A stretch of 64,000 bases of DNA, from positions 1 through 64,000 of the forward strand of contig NZ_BAOG01000084.1 in NCBI RefSeq assembly GCF_000400365.1, in the 5' to 3' direction. Shown here in pieces: positions 27,109-37,458 of this stretch. The position numbers and the translations under genes were made by a program. The notes under the pieces were generated by a model. It had not been told where the DNA came from. It was given only the letters and a program-made list of their open reading frames with translations, and ran no database searches. Numbering within the stretch: the stretch's first letter is position 1; each line of letters starts with the position of its first letter. Source of the stretch: Vibrio jasicida CAIM 1864 = LMG 25398 (GTDB lineage Bacteria > Pseudomonadota > Gammaproteobacteria > Enterobacterales > Vibrionaceae).

Positions 27109-28069
27109 CGTCAAGGCTGTACGGCAGTGCTGCGATTTCCCATTCACATTCTGGTTGGTCAACCAAGCGCAGACGAGTGTCATCATCTAGGTTGTTTGGC
27201 AATACAATGAGACCCATCGCTTGGTTGTCGCTGAATTGATAATGCGTGAGCAAGGCGCCTACTGAACGCCAGTTTTCACCGACACTACGTTCCAATTCGA
27301 TCGCACCTTCACCTAAGGTTTCAACGGTTACACCTTTAACAATGTACATTGCACGTTTGTTGGTGCCGCGGTATTTCGCGCGCGCTACAGTTTCTTGACC
27401 CGTGTAGCAGCCTTTCGTAAAGCTTATACCACCAAGCGCTTGTACGTTTAGTGCTTGTGGAATGTGTTCGTTTTGCGCGTCTGCTGCCAAGTATGGCAGT
27501 GCTGCCTCAATATCGAAACGGGTCCAAAGCTCGTGGGTTGTCAGTGTTGCTTGGCTATCTTCCACTAATGATTGTGCTGCTTCTGCTGTAAGCGCAAGCA
27601 ACCAGCGATTCAGAGCGACTTTGACCGCAGTGCCGCCTTCAATCGCACGCACCTCGCCAGAATCAGCATTTAGCGTTGAGATGAATGCATCTGCATTCTT
27701 ACCAGCAACACCCAGTACCACGTCGCTTGACTCTTCGATGGTCACTTTCGAGAACACTGCGTACTTTTTAATTTCTTTCAGTTCTACTTCAATTGCTGAT
27801 TTCGGCTGAACCATTGAGTAGCCATCGTTATGGTGGAATAGGCGGAAGACACTCCACACTTTACCTTTCGCGTCACAATGTGCTCCCAACATTGATTGGT
27901 CTTTCTCAAGAGAAACCACATCGCAGGTAACTTGACCGTGTAGGTATGACTTTTTGTCGTCCCCGACCATGGTGATCATGCCCAGGTTATCCAATAGCGA
28001 GATAGACAGCTCCGGTAGCGCGTCTTGTGTCGATAGGTTCAGTGGTGAAAAGCGAGTTTGCCATTCCAT
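27101..28069 (-). CDS. ygfZ: folate-binding tRNA-modification factor YgfZ
   Basis: A 322-residue protein of the GcvT-like family that binds folate and helps iron-sulfur enzymes such as MiaB work. The family motif KGCYTGQE with its conserved cysteine is present in [19 protein letters not shown]. Length matches E. coli YgfZ (326). It is divergent from sdhE, as in E. coli, and is translationally coupled to the downstream YbaK-type gene, a link not present there. Confidence 0.95.
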   Translation of the reverse strand: MEWQTRFSPLNLSTQDALPELSISLLDNLGMITMVGDDKKSYLHGQVTCDVVSLEKDQSMLGAHCDAKGKVWSVFRLFHHNDGYSMVQPKSAIEVELKEIKKYAVFSKVTIEESSDVVLGVAGKNADAFISTLNADSGEVRAIEGGTAVKVALNRWLLALTAEAAQSLVEDSQATLTTHELWTRFDIEAALPYLAADAQNEHIPQALNVQALGGISFTKGCYTGQETVARAKYRGTNKRAMYIVKGVTVETLGEGAIELERSVGENWRSVGALLTHYQFSDNQAMGLIVLPNNLDDDTRLRLVDQPECEWEIAALPYSLDDE

Positions 28070-28305
28070 GAGTACGATGCCTTTTGAAGATATTTTTCAG
28101 CTATGTTAATTGCAGATTCGACATTTGTCAGCACTCAATATATCCACTCAATTTTAAGGTGTTTGGCTCAACTGAACGTTTGTTTATTAAATGCGATCAG
28201 GATTTGCAGTGACTTGGCTACATATTGTGACCCGCACACTAGTGGCGTAGAACATCCCTTGTTACACTCCGCACTAAGAACAAGACATCTATGAAGGAAT
28301 ACTGA

Positions 28306-28566
28306 ATGTACACTGCGGAAGAAAAGGCGCGTATTAAATGGGCTTGTCGTCGTGGCATGCTTGAGCTTGACGTGGTGATTATGCCGTTTTTTGAAGAGTG
28401 CTTCGATGCACTAGGTGAGCAAGAGCAACGTGATTTTGTTTCGTTGTTAGAATGTGATGATCCAGATTTGTTTACTTGGGTCATGGGGCATGGTCGCAGC
28501 GAAAACCTTGGTCACGCTTCGATGGTTGATAAAATTGTCGCACACAACCTCAGCAAGGTTCGTTAA
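28306..28566 (+). CDS. sdhE: succinate dehydrogenase assembly factor SdhE (CptB/YgfY)
   Basis: An 86-residue protein that helps insert covalent FAD into succinate dehydrogenase and fumarate reductase. The invariant RGxxE motif is present in CRRGMLELDVVIMPFFE, with the helical bundle ending WVMGHG. It begins after GAAGGA. It is followed by ygfX in an overlapping frame and is divergent from ygfZ, the arrangement in E. coli. Confidence 0.95.
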   Translation: MYTAEEKARIKWACRRGMLELDVVIMPFFEECFDALGEQEQRDFVSLLECDDPDLFTWVMGHGRSENLGHASMVDKIVAHNLSKVR

Positions 28567-28954
28567 CCTTACTGTTTCTAAATCTCTAAACGCCCAAGCG
28601 CTGCATTACTTGATTCTTTTCGGTTTAGCTTGGGCGGTTATCTTCTCTGATATTCCACTCGTCTTATCTAGTTATCTGTTACTACTGATCTATCGTTGCC
28701 ATACCCAAGGTGGATTCGTCATGCCGTCAACTGTCGGGAATTGGTATTTTCATCGTGATGGAACGGTTCGAAATGACGCTCAAACTTCACTGTTATCAGG
28801 AGTCGATCTTTCCGCTTCTGTTTTCAAGGTGACGTTCAAGTTCGTATCTGGGGATAAGGTGACCGTTTGGCGAGACAGTTGTGATGATGTGTCGTATCGT
28901 CAATTGAATATGATATTGCGTCAATGGAAAATGGGAGCCGAAGCTCCCATTTGA
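28535..28954 (+). CDS. ygfX: YgfX (CptA) family inner-membrane protein
   Basis: About 139 residues with two hydrophobic segments near the N-terminus (ALHYLILFGLAWAVIFSDIPL and VLSSYLLLLIYRC) and a soluble C-terminal part with GNWYFHRDGTVR and LRQWKMGAE, the layout of YgfX. In E. coli it was reported as a toxin acting on cell division proteins, paired with SdhE, though this is debated. The start is uncertain: the TTG at 28535 inside sdhE is my choice, and the frame is open back to 28454. The stop codon overlaps a hairpin. Confidence 0.75.
   Translation: MSHTTSARFVNLTVSKSLNAQALHYLILFGLAWAVIFSDIPLVLSSYLLLLIYRCHTQGGFVMPSTVGNWYFHRDGTVRNDAQTSLLSGVDLSASVFKVTFKFVSGDKVTVWRDSCDDVSYRQLNMILRQWKMGAEAPI
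28929..28952. terminator. hairpin overlapping the end of ygfX, between converging genes
   Basis: ATGGGAGC, CGAA loop, GCTCCCAT (28931-28950) flanked by AA and TT. It lies inside the last codons of ygfX and its right arm ends two bases before the stop codon. The T-runs are short, so termination may be partial in both directions (ygfX and nadB). Confidence 0.6.
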
Positions 28955-28989
28955 TATCGTGTCTGACTCTTTCTTACTTGGCGTCAGAT

Positions 28990-30597
28990 TTACTTGTTTG
29001 GTGTTAGGATCGTCGGTCCGCTATTCTCTTGTTGGTTTGGATAATCCAAGGTGTAGTGTAGACCGCGGCTTTCTTTACGCTGCATCGCACAACGCACCAT
29101 CAGTTCAGCTACTTGAAGTAGGTTACGCAGTTCTAGCAAGTTGTTTGAAACACGGAAGTGGCTGTAGTATTCATGCGTTTCTTGCTGAAGCATTTGAATA
29201 CGGCGTAGTGCGCGTTCTAAACGTTTGTCCGTGCGAACAATGCCCATGTAATCCCACATAAACAAGCGAAGCTCATGCCAGTTATGCTGGATGATAACCT
29301 CTTCATCACTGTTGGTGACTTGGCTTTCATCCCAACAAGGTACTCGGGGTGCTAATTCGACCTTCGTGTGGTGCTTTAGGATATCTTTGGCGGCTGACCA
29401 TGCGTAGACCACACACTCAAGTAGTGAGTTTGAAGCCATGCGGTTTGCACCGTGTAGACCGGTGTAACTGACTTCGCCAATGGCATATAGATTCTTCAAG
29501 TCCGTATTACCGTTTTGATCGACCATCACGCCACCACACGTGTAGTGTGCGGCTGGAACAATTGGGATCGGCTCTTTGGTCATATCGATGCCAAGATCCA
29601 TCAAACGAGAGTAGATGGTTGGGAAGTGCTTGGTAATGAATTCCGCAGGTTTGTGGCTGATGTCTAAATACATGCAGTCTGCACCTAGGCGCTTCATTTC
29701 AAAGTCGATGGCACGTGCGACGACATCACGCGGCGCAAGTTCTTTACGCTCATCAAAATCCGGCATAAAGCGTGAGCCATCAGGGCGTCGCAGATAGGCA
29801 CCTTCACCACGCAAGGCTTCTGTGAGTAGGAAGTTACGTGCTTCTGGGTGGAACAGGCAAGTAGGGTGGAATTGGTTGAATTCCATATTTGCGACACGGC
29901 AGCCTGCGCGCCAAGCAATCGCGATACCGTCACCAGAGGAAACGTCAGGGTTTGACGTATATTGGTAAACTTTGGAAGCGCCACCAGTCGCAAGAACAAC
30001 AAATTTAGCGCGAACGGTTTCTACCTGTTCTTCATTTCGGTTCCAAATATAAGCGCCAATGATCTTGTTTTTGTCGCCGCCGACTTTATCTTCAGTGATT
30101 AAATCCAGAGCATTGTGACGTTCAAGAACATGAATGTTTGGGTGGCTGTGGGCGTTGTCTTGCAGTGAGGTTTGCATCGCCATACCTGTTGCATCCGCAG
30201 CATGCAAAATTCGGCGTCGACTGTGACCACCTTCGCGAGTTAAGTGGTAACGAGGTTCTTCATCAGAGTCATCGTCCTCACGATCAAACGGTACACCACC
30301 ATCAATCAACCATTGCACGCATTCTTTTGAATTCTCAGCGATAAACTTAACCGTTTCTTCATCGCAAATGCCATCACCAGCAATTTGTGTGTCTTCAACG
30401 TGAGACTCGATGGTGTCCGATTCATCGAAGACCGCAGCGATACCACCTTGTGCGTAAAACGTCGCGCCTTCGCTGCGCGGGCCTTTACTCAACACCATCA
30501 CTTTACAGTGGTTTGCTACGCGCAAAGCTAACGACAAGCCCGCGGCGCCACTCCCTACCACTAACACATCACATTCATGTTCACGATTCGTGTTCAT
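28990..30597 (-). CDS. nadB: L-aspartate oxidase
   Basis: A 535-residue flavoprotein that oxidises aspartate to iminoaspartate, the first step of NAD synthesis. It has the FAD loop [18 protein letters not shown], the HXGGAT-like [15 protein letters not shown], active-site [17 protein letters not shown] and [24 protein letters not shown]. Length fits E. coli NadB (540). It is divergent from rpoE, as in E. coli. It converges on ygfX. Confidence 0.97.
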   Translation of the reverse strand: MNTNREHECDVLVVGSGAAGLSLALRVANHCKVMVLSKGPRSEGATFYAQGGIAAVFDESDTIESHVEDTQIAGDGICDEETVKFIAENSKECVQWLIDGGVPFDREDDDSDEEPRYHLTREGGHSRRRILHAADATGMAMQTSLQDNAHSHPNIHVLERHNALDLITEDKVGGDKNKIIGAYIWNRNEEQVETVRAKFVVLATGGASKVYQYTSNPDVSSGDGIAIAWRAGCRVANMEFNQFHPTCLFHPEARNFLLTEALRGEGAYLRRPDGSRFMPDFDERKELAPRDVVARAIDFEMKRLGADCMYLDISHKPAEFITKHFPTIYSRLMDLGIDMTKEPIPIVPAAHYTCGGVMVDQNGNTDLKNLYAIGEVSYTGLHGANRMASNSLLECVVYAWSAAKDILKHHTKVELAPRVPCWDESQVTNSDEEVIIQHNWHELRLFMWDYMGIVRTDKRLERALRRIQMLQQETHEYYSHFRVSNNLLELRNLLQVAELMVRCAMQRKESRGLHYTLDYPNQQENSGPTILTPNK

Positions 30598-31152
30598 ATA
30601 ACTTTTACTATCCCAAGCTAAGGTAACAAGGCTACCTTGTGTATATTTTGCACACCATGTGCATCCATTAACGCGACATCCGTCGCTAAGGGCTAAGTTG
30701 GGAGGTATCTAAATCACCGCAACTCTGGTGACTTGTGCCACTCTTATTTTTGCATGTCGATGACATGCGCATGCTTCCTGAGTTTTATTTTAAACGCGTT
30801 GTTCAGATAGCCATTAGCCGTGCCAACAAAAAGTAATAGTTTGTCAATGCCATTGCTTTTCTAGGCTCTACCCAGCACAATCTGGGACAGAGATCATCCA
30901 TTATACCCATTTCCCCATCACTATGCTCGCTTGTCAAAACGAGACGTAATTCAGACGTGGCGAGGGATTTGGCTAGTGACATCACACTGTGAAAAAACAA
31001 TGACAAAAAATTTGAGAAACCATGGAACTTTCTCATTCACGTCGGAGTCACAATAGTGCTCAAGTAAGCAGTGGTGTCAATACTACGTTTTGCATAATTA
31101 GTACCCATATCTGAGAAGAGTAGGGGCATAACAAATAGGAGTATCCGCTCGA
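30598..31152. other. 555-base divergent region between nadB and rpoE
   Basis: No protein gene supported. It holds two inverted repeats near nadB, AAGGTA/TACCTT at 30620-30638 and GCATGTC-GAT-GACATGC at 30752-30768, and the sigma-E-type promoter of rpoE at 31024-31052. Open frames on the minus strand lack ribosome sites and family features. Confidence 0.6.
31024..31052 (+). promoter_or_regulatory. sigma-E-type promoter of rpoE
   Basis: GGAACTT (31024-31030) equals the sigma-E -35 consensus; 16 bases later GTCACA resembles the -10 (consensus near GTCTAA). It lies about 100 bases upstream of rpoE, consistent with the self-activating promoter known in E. coli and other gamma-proteobacteria. Confidence 0.75.
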
Positions 31153-31731
31153 ATGAACGAGCAGCTGACCGATCAAGTATTGATTGAGCGAGTTCAGAAT
31201 GGAGATAAGCAAGCATTCAACCTGCTGGTAACGAAGTATCAGAACAAGGTATGTAATCTTATTTCCAGATACGTAAGTAATCCTGGCGATGTTCCAGATG
31301 TAGCACAAGAAGCGTTTATCAAGGCTTACCGAGCTATCCCTAGCTTTCGCGGGGAGAGTGCGTTTTACACTTGGCTGTATCGCATTGCAGTGAATACTGC
31401 GAAGAATCATATCGTTGCTCAGGGTCGTAGACCGCCTGCGACGGACGTTGATGCTGAAGATGCTGAATTTTACGAAACAGGTAATGCATTGAAAGAAATT
31501 TCGAACCCTGAGAACTTAACGTTGTCCAAAGAATTGCAACGGGTAGTGTTCAGCGCAATCGAAGCCTTACCTGAAGATTTAAAAACGGCAATGACTCTGC
31601 GTGAGCTTGATGGCTTAAGCTATGAGGAAATTGCTGAAGTAATGGATTGCCCGGTGGGAACGGTACGATCACGTATCTTCCGTGCTCGTGAGGCGGTGGA
31701 AAAGAAAATCAAACCTCTTTTACAGCGCTAG
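31153..31731 (+). CDS. rpoE: RNA polymerase sigma-E factor
   Basis: A 192-residue ECF sigma factor for envelope stress. Region 2 (FNLLVTKYQNKVCNLISRY, PDVAQEAFIKAYRAI, FYTWLYRIAVNTAKNH) and region 4 (LPEDLKTAMTLRELDGLSYEEIAEVMDCPVGTVRSRIFRARE) are complete. It is very close to E. coli RpoE (191 residues). In vibrios it controls porin and envelope homeostasis. First gene of rpoE-rseA-rseB-rseC, preceded by a sigma-E promoter. Confidence 0.98.
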   Translation: MNEQLTDQVLIERVQNGDKQAFNLLVTKYQNKVCNLISRYVSNPGDVPDVAQEAFIKAYRAIPSFRGESAFYTWLYRIAVNTAKNHIVAQGRRPPATDVDAEDAEFYETGNALKEISNPENLTLSKELQRVVFSAIEALPEDLKTAMTLRELDGLSYEEIAEVMDCPVGTVRSRIFRAREAVEKKIKPLLQR

Positions 31732-31757
31732 TACAAGTGATAACTATGGTGAAAACA

Positions 31758-32384
31758 ATGGCTGACAAAGAAAAACTTTCAGCTCTCATGGATGGAGAAT
31801 TGGTCGATAAGGCTTTAATTCAAGAATTAGAGCAAGACCAAGAAAGCCGTGACGCTTGGCAGAACTATCATCTTATTGGTGATGTGATGCGAGGCGAAGC
31901 GCCAGCAAAACCTGAGTGGAATATTGCTGAAAGCGTGGCGTTAGCGTTAGAAGACGAGCCTGTGCATCGTGCTATCGATTCACGCAGTGCTAACGTTATT
32001 TCAATTAATGACGCGCCAAAAGAGTCGCAACCAGAGCCACAAAAAGCCAAGCGCCAGTTGCCTGCATGGCTAACTCAGTTTGGTCAGGTTGCCGTTGCTG
32101 CGTGTGTGTCACTTGCCGTGATTTTAGGTGTGCAACAATACGGTGGTAGCGACCCAATGTCGCCACAAGCCGATCAACTTCCTGTGCTTCAAACAGTGCC
32201 ATTTGCTGGCAGTGCAGAACCAGTAAGTTTGACTCGTGAGTCCGTTGAGCGCTCGGTTGGCGAAGCAAATATGCAAGAGCAACGTAAACGTGTTCATGCT
32301 ATGCTTCGTGACTACGAATTGCAGTTAAGAATTAACAGTGATGCGTCTCAGCAAGATGCAAATCTGACTCCGGATATTGAATGA
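31758..32384 (+). CDS. rseA: anti-sigma-E factor RseA
   Basis: A 208-residue single-pass inner-membrane protein. Its N-terminal cytoplasmic part (KEKLSALMDGELVDKALIQEL) binds sigma-E, a membrane segment (FGQVAVAACVSLAVILGV) follows near residue 105-125, and the C-terminus faces the periplasm. Cleavage by DegS and RseP releases sigma-E. I chose ATG 31758 because GGTG lies six bases before it; an ATG at 31746 is also in frame. It overlaps rseB by four bases. Confidence 0.94.
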   Translation: MADKEKLSALMDGELVDKALIQELEQDQESRDAWQNYHLIGDVMRGEAPAKPEWNIAESVALALEDEPVHRAIDSRSANVISINDAPKESQPEPQKAKRQLPAWLTQFGQVAVAACVSLAVILGVQQYGGSDPMSPQADQLPVLQTVPFAGSAEPVSLTRESVERSVGEANMQEQRKRVHAMLRDYELQLRINSDASQQDANLTPDIE

Positions 32385-33346
32385 AAAAATTTCTGATCAG
32401 CGCTTGCGCTCTGTTCAGTCTGATGTCTACTCAAGCCTTTGCTGGTGATAAACCAGCGGAGGCTTTATTGCATCAAATGAGCGAGGCGAGCAAAAATTTA
32501 AGCTACGAACTCTCTTATATCCTCATCAAAAAGAACAGCATTGAACCTTTGCTGTACCGTCATGCGACTCACGATAAAGATCAGTACGCACATCTTGTGT
32601 ATTTGAGTGGTCCAGTTCGTGAAGTAATTCGTCGTGGTACTGAAGTGAGCTACATCGAAACCGGCGCAGAGCCGTTTACGATTGAATCTGGCAAGATGGT
32701 CGCACCAATCATGCCGATGCTGAACACCAATATCGATGAATTGAACCTCTATTACGATTACGTCAAAGTCGGTCGTGCTCGTGAAGCTGGCGTTCCGACT
32801 CAAGTACTACGTGTTGTGCCTAAAGACGGCTTGCGTTATTCGTACGTACTTTGGATTGATGAGAAAAGTAAGTTACCACTGCGTGCTGATCTGGTTGACC
32901 GTGATGGAGAAATGCTAGAGCAATACCGTACGATCTCATACTCGGTGAATCCAAAAATTGGCGAGTTGATGAGTGGTTTGGCGGATGTGCAGTTGCCAGC
33001 AGTATTGACGATGCCTAAAGGTGATATCGGTACGAGTGACTGGAACGTAGGTTGGATTCCTGAAGGTTTCCACCCAAATGAGCTAAATCGCTACCGAATG
33101 GCAGTGACCGACCAAATGGTTGAAAGCCAACTTTACTCGGATGGTTTATTCAGTTTCTCTGTTTATGTCGCCAGCAAAGATGAGCATTCGCTGAAAGGTC
33201 AGCTGGTTCGTCAAGGCCGCCGTACTTTGCATAGCTTTGTAAGTGGTAATCATGAAATCTCTGTTGTGGGTGATATTCCACCGGCAACTGCTCAGCGTAT
33301 TGCACAATCTGTTACGTTTGATGCAGCAAAGAGTAAAGCGCAATGA
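32381..33346 (+). CDS. rseB: sigma-E regulatory protein RseB (MucB)
   Basis: A 321-residue periplasmic protein with a signal peptide (about 21 residues, cleavage after AFA). The N-terminal domain resembles lipoprotein carriers and the C-terminal domain binds RseA. RseB shields RseA from DegS and senses mislocalised lipopolysaccharide. Length fits the family (E. coli 318). Four-base overlaps with rseA and rseC show tight translational coupling. Confidence 0.96.
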   Translation: MKKFLISACALFSLMSTQAFAGDKPAEALLHQMSEASKNLSYELSYILIKKNSIEPLLYRHATHDKDQYAHLVYLSGPVREVIRRGTEVSYIETGAEPFTIESGKMVAPIMPMLNTNIDELNLYYDYVKVGRAREAGVPTQVLRVVPKDGLRYSYVLWIDEKSKLPLRADLVDRDGEMLEQYRTISYSVNPKIGELMSGLADVQLPAVLTMPKGDIGTSDWNVGWIPEGFHPNELNRYRMAVTDQMVESQLYSDGLFSFSVYVASKDEHSLKGQLVRQGRRTLHSFVSGNHEISVVGDIPPATAQRIAQSVTFDAAKSKAQ

Positions 33347-33813
33347 TGACCGCATTAGCAACCGTGACGGGTGTTCATCGTCACGGTCAGCAATACGATA
33401 TCGATTTAAGCTGCGAGCAACAGACCAGTTGCAGCAGCTGTTCTTCGCAAAAAAGCTGTGGCACTGGCGTGGTTACTAAAGCAATTGGTAACAAAACATT
33501 AGCATGGCATCTGCGTACAAAAACATCTGTCAAAGTTGGTCAGGTGGTAGAAATCGGCTTTCCTGAGTCGAGCCTGATCAAATCCGCAATGGCGGTTTAC
33601 CTTCTTCCTCTGTTTGGTCTGATTTTTGGTGCCGTGATTGGCAACTTCCTTCTTGAGCCTTTAACCGCAGGCGGCGAGGGCATTACCATCTTAGCTTCGG
33701 TTTTGTTTGCTGCTGGTGGTATGTGGCTCGCTAAACGTGTGTCACGGCCTTTAGAAGATGAATCAAAACGCCAAGTCACTCTCATTCGAGTTCTCGGTGA
33801 GCCTATCCAGTAA
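33343..33813 (+). CDS. rseC: SoxR-reducing / sigma-E operon protein RseC
   Basis: A 156-residue inner-membrane protein with an N-terminal cysteine cluster (Cys24, Cys30, Cys33, Cys39 in SCEQQTSCSSCSSQKSCG) and two membrane segments (SAMAVYLLPLFGLIFGAVIG and GITILASVLFAAGGMWLA). In E. coli RseC also takes part in reducing the SoxR iron-sulfur cluster with the Rsx complex. It is the last gene of the rpoE operon and overlaps rseB by four bases. Confidence 0.94.
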   Translation: MMTALATVTGVHRHGQQYDIDLSCEQQTSCSSCSSQKSCGTGVVTKAIGNKTLAWHLRTKTSVKVGQVVEIGFPESSLIKSAMAVYLLPLFGLIFGAVIGNFLLEPLTAGGEGITILASVLFAAGGMWLAKRVSRPLEDESKRQVTLIRVLGEPIQ

Positions 33814-33962
33814 GTACGTACCTCGAGGTTACTAAGGTATATACTTTAAATAAGGTGCGCCCGTTAACGAAATTGGGTAGAATCTGCCAACTTGATTGAA
33901 ATGCCGTCAGCTGATGGCTTTCTTACTGTCCTTATTTGTAAAGAGTTAGTCACCCTAAATCT

Positions 33963-35756
33963 ATGAAGCACATTCGTAACTTTTCGATTATCGCCCACAT
34001 CGACCATGGTAAGTCGACCCTATCAGACCGTCTAATCCAAGTTTGTGGAGGATTAAGCGATCGTGAAATGGCCGCACAGGTTCTGGATTCTATGGATCTT
34101 GAACGTGAGCGTGGCATCACTATCAAAGCGCAGAGTGTGACTCTTGATTACACCGCAAAAGATGGCGAGACATACCAACTTAACTTTATCGACACTCCTG
34201 GACACGTAGACTTTTCGTACGAAGTTTCACGTTCTCTGGCCGCTTGTGAAGGGGCGTTGTTGGTGGTTGACGCAGGTCAAGGTGTAGAGGCTCAAACGCT
34301 TGCCAACTGTTACACCGCGATCGAAATGGATTTGGAAGTTGTGCCAATCCTAAACAAAATCGACCTCCCAGCGGCAGAACCAGAGCGTGTAGCTGAAGAG
34401 ATTGAGGAGATTGTTGGTATCGACGCGATGGAAGCGACGCGTTGTAGTGCAAAGACAGGTCTAGGCGTGGATGACGTTCTAGAAAATATTGTCTCTGCGA
34501 TACCTTCTCCAGAAGGTGATCCTGAAGCGCCACTTCAAGCATTGATCATCGATTCATGGTTCGATAATTATCTTGGCGTTGTTTCTTTGGTTCGTATTAA
34601 AAACGGCTCGCTGAAGAAAAACGACAAAATCAAAGTAATGAGCACAGGCCAAGTTTGGGGTGTTGACCGTCTAGGTATCTTCACACCAAAACAAGTTGAT
34701 ACGACAGAGTTAAATACTGGCGAAGTAGGCTGGGTTGTTTGTGGTATCAAAGACATCCTTGGTGCTCCAGTGGGTGATACACTGACAACCGCAAAAAATG
34801 GTTGTGAGAAAGCACTTCCTGGCTTCAAAAAAGTGAAGCCTCAGGTATACGCGGGTCTATTCCCAGTATCATCTGATGACTACGAAAACTTCCGTGACGC
34901 ACTTGGTAAACTGAGTCTGAATGATGCGTCGTTGTTCTACGAGCCAGAAAGCTCGGCAGCACTTGGTTTTGGTTTCCGTTGTGGCTTCCTTGGTATGCTG
35001 CACATGGAAATTATCCAAGAACGTCTTGAGCGTGAATACGACCTTGACCTTATTACAACCGCACCAACGGTAGTTTATGAAGTTGAGCAAACAAGTGGTG
35101 AAATCCTGTATGTGGATAGCCCTGCAAAGCTACCAGCTGTAAACGACATCGAATTTATCCGTGAGCCTATTGCGCGTTGTAATATTCTTGTGCCATCGGA
35201 TTACCTAGGTAACGTAATCACACTTTGTGTTGAGAAGCGTGGTATGCAGGTTGATATGGTTTACCACGGTAACCAAGTTGCTGTGACGTACGATATCCCT
35301 ATGGCAGAAGTTGTACTCGATTTCTTTGACCGCTTGAAGTCAACATCTCGTGGTTATGCATCATTGGATTACAACTTCCAGCGTTTTGAAGAATCAAACA
35401 TGGTTCGTGTAGACGTTCTGTTGAACGGCGATAAAGTGGATGCTTTAGCTATCATCACGCACAAAGATCAAGCGCAAAGCCGCGGTCGTTTGTTAGTTGA
35501 GAAGATGAAAGAATTCATTCCTCGTCAGATGTTTGATATCGCGATCCAAGCGGCAATCGGTAACCACATCATTGCTCGTTCTACTGTGAAACAGCTACGT
35601 AAGAACGTAATCGCGAAATGTTACGGTGGTGACGTGAGCCGTAAGAAGAAACTTCTGAAGAAACAGAAAGAAGGTAAGAAACGTATGAAGCAGATCGGTA
35701 ACGTAGAGCTGCCTCAAGAAGCGTTCCTAGCGATTCTTCACGTTGGTAAAGACTAG
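33963..35756 (+). CDS. lepA: elongation factor 4 (LepA)
   Basis: A 597-residue translational GTPase. The G domain has [15 protein letters not shown] (G1), the RGITIKAQ switch (G2), DTPGHVDF (G3) and NKIDLP (G4); the LepA-specific C-terminal domain with [22 protein letters not shown] is complete. Suggested roles are ribosome back-translocation or initiation/biogenesis. It starts 149 bases after rseC and precedes lepB, as in E. coli. Confidence 0.98.
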   Translation: MKHIRNFSIIAHIDHGKSTLSDRLIQVCGGLSDREMAAQVLDSMDLERERGITIKAQSVTLDYTAKDGETYQLNFIDTPGHVDFSYEVSRSLAACEGALLVVDAGQGVEAQTLANCYTAIEMDLEVVPILNKIDLPAAEPERVAEEIEEIVGIDAMEATRCSAKTGLGVDDVLENIVSAIPSPEGDPEAPLQALIIDSWFDNYLGVVSLVRIKNGSLKKNDKIKVMSTGQVWGVDRLGIFTPKQVDTTELNTGEVGWVVCGIKDILGAPVGDTLTTAKNGCEKALPGFKKVKPQVYAGLFPVSSDDYENFRDALGKLSLNDASLFYEPESSAALGFGFRCGFLGMLHMEIIQERLEREYDLDLITTAPTVVYEVEQTSGEILYVDSPAKLPAVNDIEFIREPIARCNILVPSDYLGNVITLCVEKRGMQVDMVYHGNQVAVTYDIPMAEVVLDFFDRLKSTSRGYASLDYNFQRFEESNMVRVDVLLNGDKVDALAIITHKDQAQSRGRLLVEKMKEFIPRQMFDIAIQAAIGNHIIARSTVKQLRKNVIAKCYGGDVSRKKKLLKKQKEGKKRMKQIGNVELPQEAFLAILHVGKD

Positions 35757-35806
35757 AGTTGAACTATCTCTTACTCTTGTCTGTCATAAGACGTTAGATA
35801 GTAAAA

Positions 35807-35845
35807 TAAGTGAAAGGGTTTCGGCTCTTTCACTTTCGTATTTTT
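35807..35845 (+). terminator. possible attenuating hairpin between lepA and lepB
   Basis: AAGTGAAAGGG, TTTCGG loop, CTCTTTCACTT (35808-35835; 11-bp stem with one G-T pair), then TCGTATTTTTAG. The broken T-run suggests partial termination 16-25 bases before lepB. Confidence 0.55.
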
Positions 35846-35860
35846 AGATAAGGGAATTTA

Positions 35861-36760
35861 ATGGCGAATACATTCTCACTGATTCTAGTTATCGTGACTT
35901 TGGTAACTGGCGTAGTTTGGCTACTGGAAAAGCTGGTGTTTGCGAAAAAACGTCAAGCGAAAGTAGAAGAGATTCAAGCACAGACAGCTAATGGCCTAGA
36001 CGCGGTAACACTACAGAAAGTAGAACGTCAGCCATGGTGGATTGAGAATAGCGTGTCTATTTTCCCTGTAATTGCATTCGTTCTTGTATTGCGTTCTTTT
36101 ATCTATGAACCGTTCCAAATTCCTTCAGGCTCAATGATGCCCACCCTACTAGTGGGCGACTTTATTCTGGTGGAGAAATACGCTTACGGATTGAAAGATC
36201 CTGTTTGGCGTCATCAGCTAGTGGAAACTGGCAAACCAGAGCGTGGTGATATTGTGGTATTCAAATACCCACCTCAACCAAATATTGACTACATTAAACG
36301 TGTTGTTGGCTTACCTGGCGATACGGTTCGTTACTCAAGTGACAAGCAAGTGTGTATTCAATCGCAAGGTGATTCGGTTTGTAAGCCAGTTAAATTGAGC
36401 AATGTTGAAGAAAGTCCGTTCATCCAAAACGGTATTCCTCTGATTCAGATGAATGAAAAACTGGGTGAAGTGGAACACCAAATCTTGGTTAACCCATTAG
36501 CTCGTGACCGTGTGCAGAACTACCAGCCACGTCCAGGAGTTAACGAATGGGTTGTACCGCAAGGTCAGTACTTTGTTATGGGTGATAACCGTGATAACAG
36601 TGCTGATAGCCGTTACTGGGGCTTTGTTCCAGAAGCAAACTTAGTCGGTAAAGCTGTCGCGATTTGGATTAGCTTCGAGTTTGATCGTGGCGCAGACAGC
36701 GTTCTACCTTCATGGATTCCAACTGGTGTGCGTTTTAACCGCGTCGGTGGTATTCACTAA
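35861..36760 (+). CDS. lepB: signal peptidase I
   Basis: A 299-residue inner-membrane serine/lysine protease that removes signal peptides of exported proteins. Two N-terminal membrane segments ([17 protein letters not shown] and [15 protein letters not shown]-like) are followed by catalytic Ser91 in [13 protein letters not shown] and Lys146 in [11 protein letters not shown]; box [18 protein letters not shown] is present. E. coli uses Ser90 and Lys145. It is followed by rnc. Confidence 0.97.
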   Translation: MANTFSLILVIVTLVTGVVWLLEKLVFAKKRQAKVEEIQAQTANGLDAVTLQKVERQPWWIENSVSIFPVIAFVLVLRSFIYEPFQIPSGSMMPTLLVGDFILVEKYAYGLKDPVWRHQLVETGKPERGDIVVFKYPPQPNIDYIKRVVGLPGDTVRYSSDKQVCIQSQGDSVCKPVKLSNVEESPFIQNGIPLIQMNEKLGEVEHQILVNPLARDRVQNYQPRPGVNEWVVPQGQYFVMGDNRDNSADSRYWGFVPEANLVGKAVAIWISFEFDRGADSVLPSWIPTGVRFNRVGGIH

Positions 36761-36780
36761 CCATTACATATCGAGAGAGT

Positions 36781-37458
36781 ATGAATTCTCCAATTGATAA
36801 ACTAGAGAGAAAGCTCGGCTACCAATTTAAGGATGCTGGGCTTATCAACTTGGCGCTGACTCACCGCAGCGCCAACAGTAAGCATAATGAACGTCTTGAG
36901 TTTCTGGGCGATTCAATTTTAAGTTTTGTCATCGCTGATGATCTGTACCATCGTTTCCCGAAAGTGAACGAAGGTGACATGAGCCGTATGCGCGCTACTT
37001 TGGTACGTGGGCACACATTGGCGGAACTGGGTCGTGAGTTCGATCTAGGAGATTATTTAAAATTAGGTCCAGGTGAATTGAAGAGTGGTGGATTCCGCCG
37101 AGACTCTATTCTAGCCGATGCGGTAGAAGCCATTATTGGTGCGATTTACCTTGATAGTGATATTGAAGCCGTGCGCGGTATTGTACTGAGTTGGTACAAC
37201 TCGCGTCTTGAAGCCATCAAGCCTGGCGTATCACAAAAAGATCCAAAAACTCGCCTACAAGAGTTCCTGCAAGGCAGAAGAAAACCACTGCCTGTCTACA
37301 CAGTGACTAATATTAAAGGTGAAGCGCACAACCAAGAGTTCACGGTTGAGTGTGACGTAGCAGGTGTGGATAAGCCTGTCATTGGTAAAGGCACCAGCCG
37401 CCGCAAGGCAGAACAAGCGGCTGCTGAAACAGCACTTGAGCAATTAACAAATGGCTGA
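36781..37458 (+). CDS. rnc: ribonuclease III
   Basis: A 225-residue double-strand-specific RNase for rRNA and mRNA processing. The signature [18 protein letters not shown] (around residues 35-50) contains the catalytic Glu and Asp, and [14 protein letters not shown] adds the C-terminal metal ligands. The double-stranded RNA-binding domain occupies the last 70 residues (KTRLQEFLQ to [13 protein letters not shown]). It overlaps era by eight bases. Confidence 0.98.
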   Translation: MNSPIDKLERKLGYQFKDAGLINLALTHRSANSKHNERLEFLGDSILSFVIADDLYHRFPKVNEGDMSRMRATLVRGHTLAELGREFDLGDYLKLGPGELKSGGFRRDSILADAVEAIIGAIYLDSDIEAVRGIVLSWYNSRLEAIKPGVSQKDPKTRLQEFLQGRRKPLPVYTVTNIKGEAHNQEFTVECDVAGVDKPVIGKGTSRRKAEQAAAETALEQLTNG

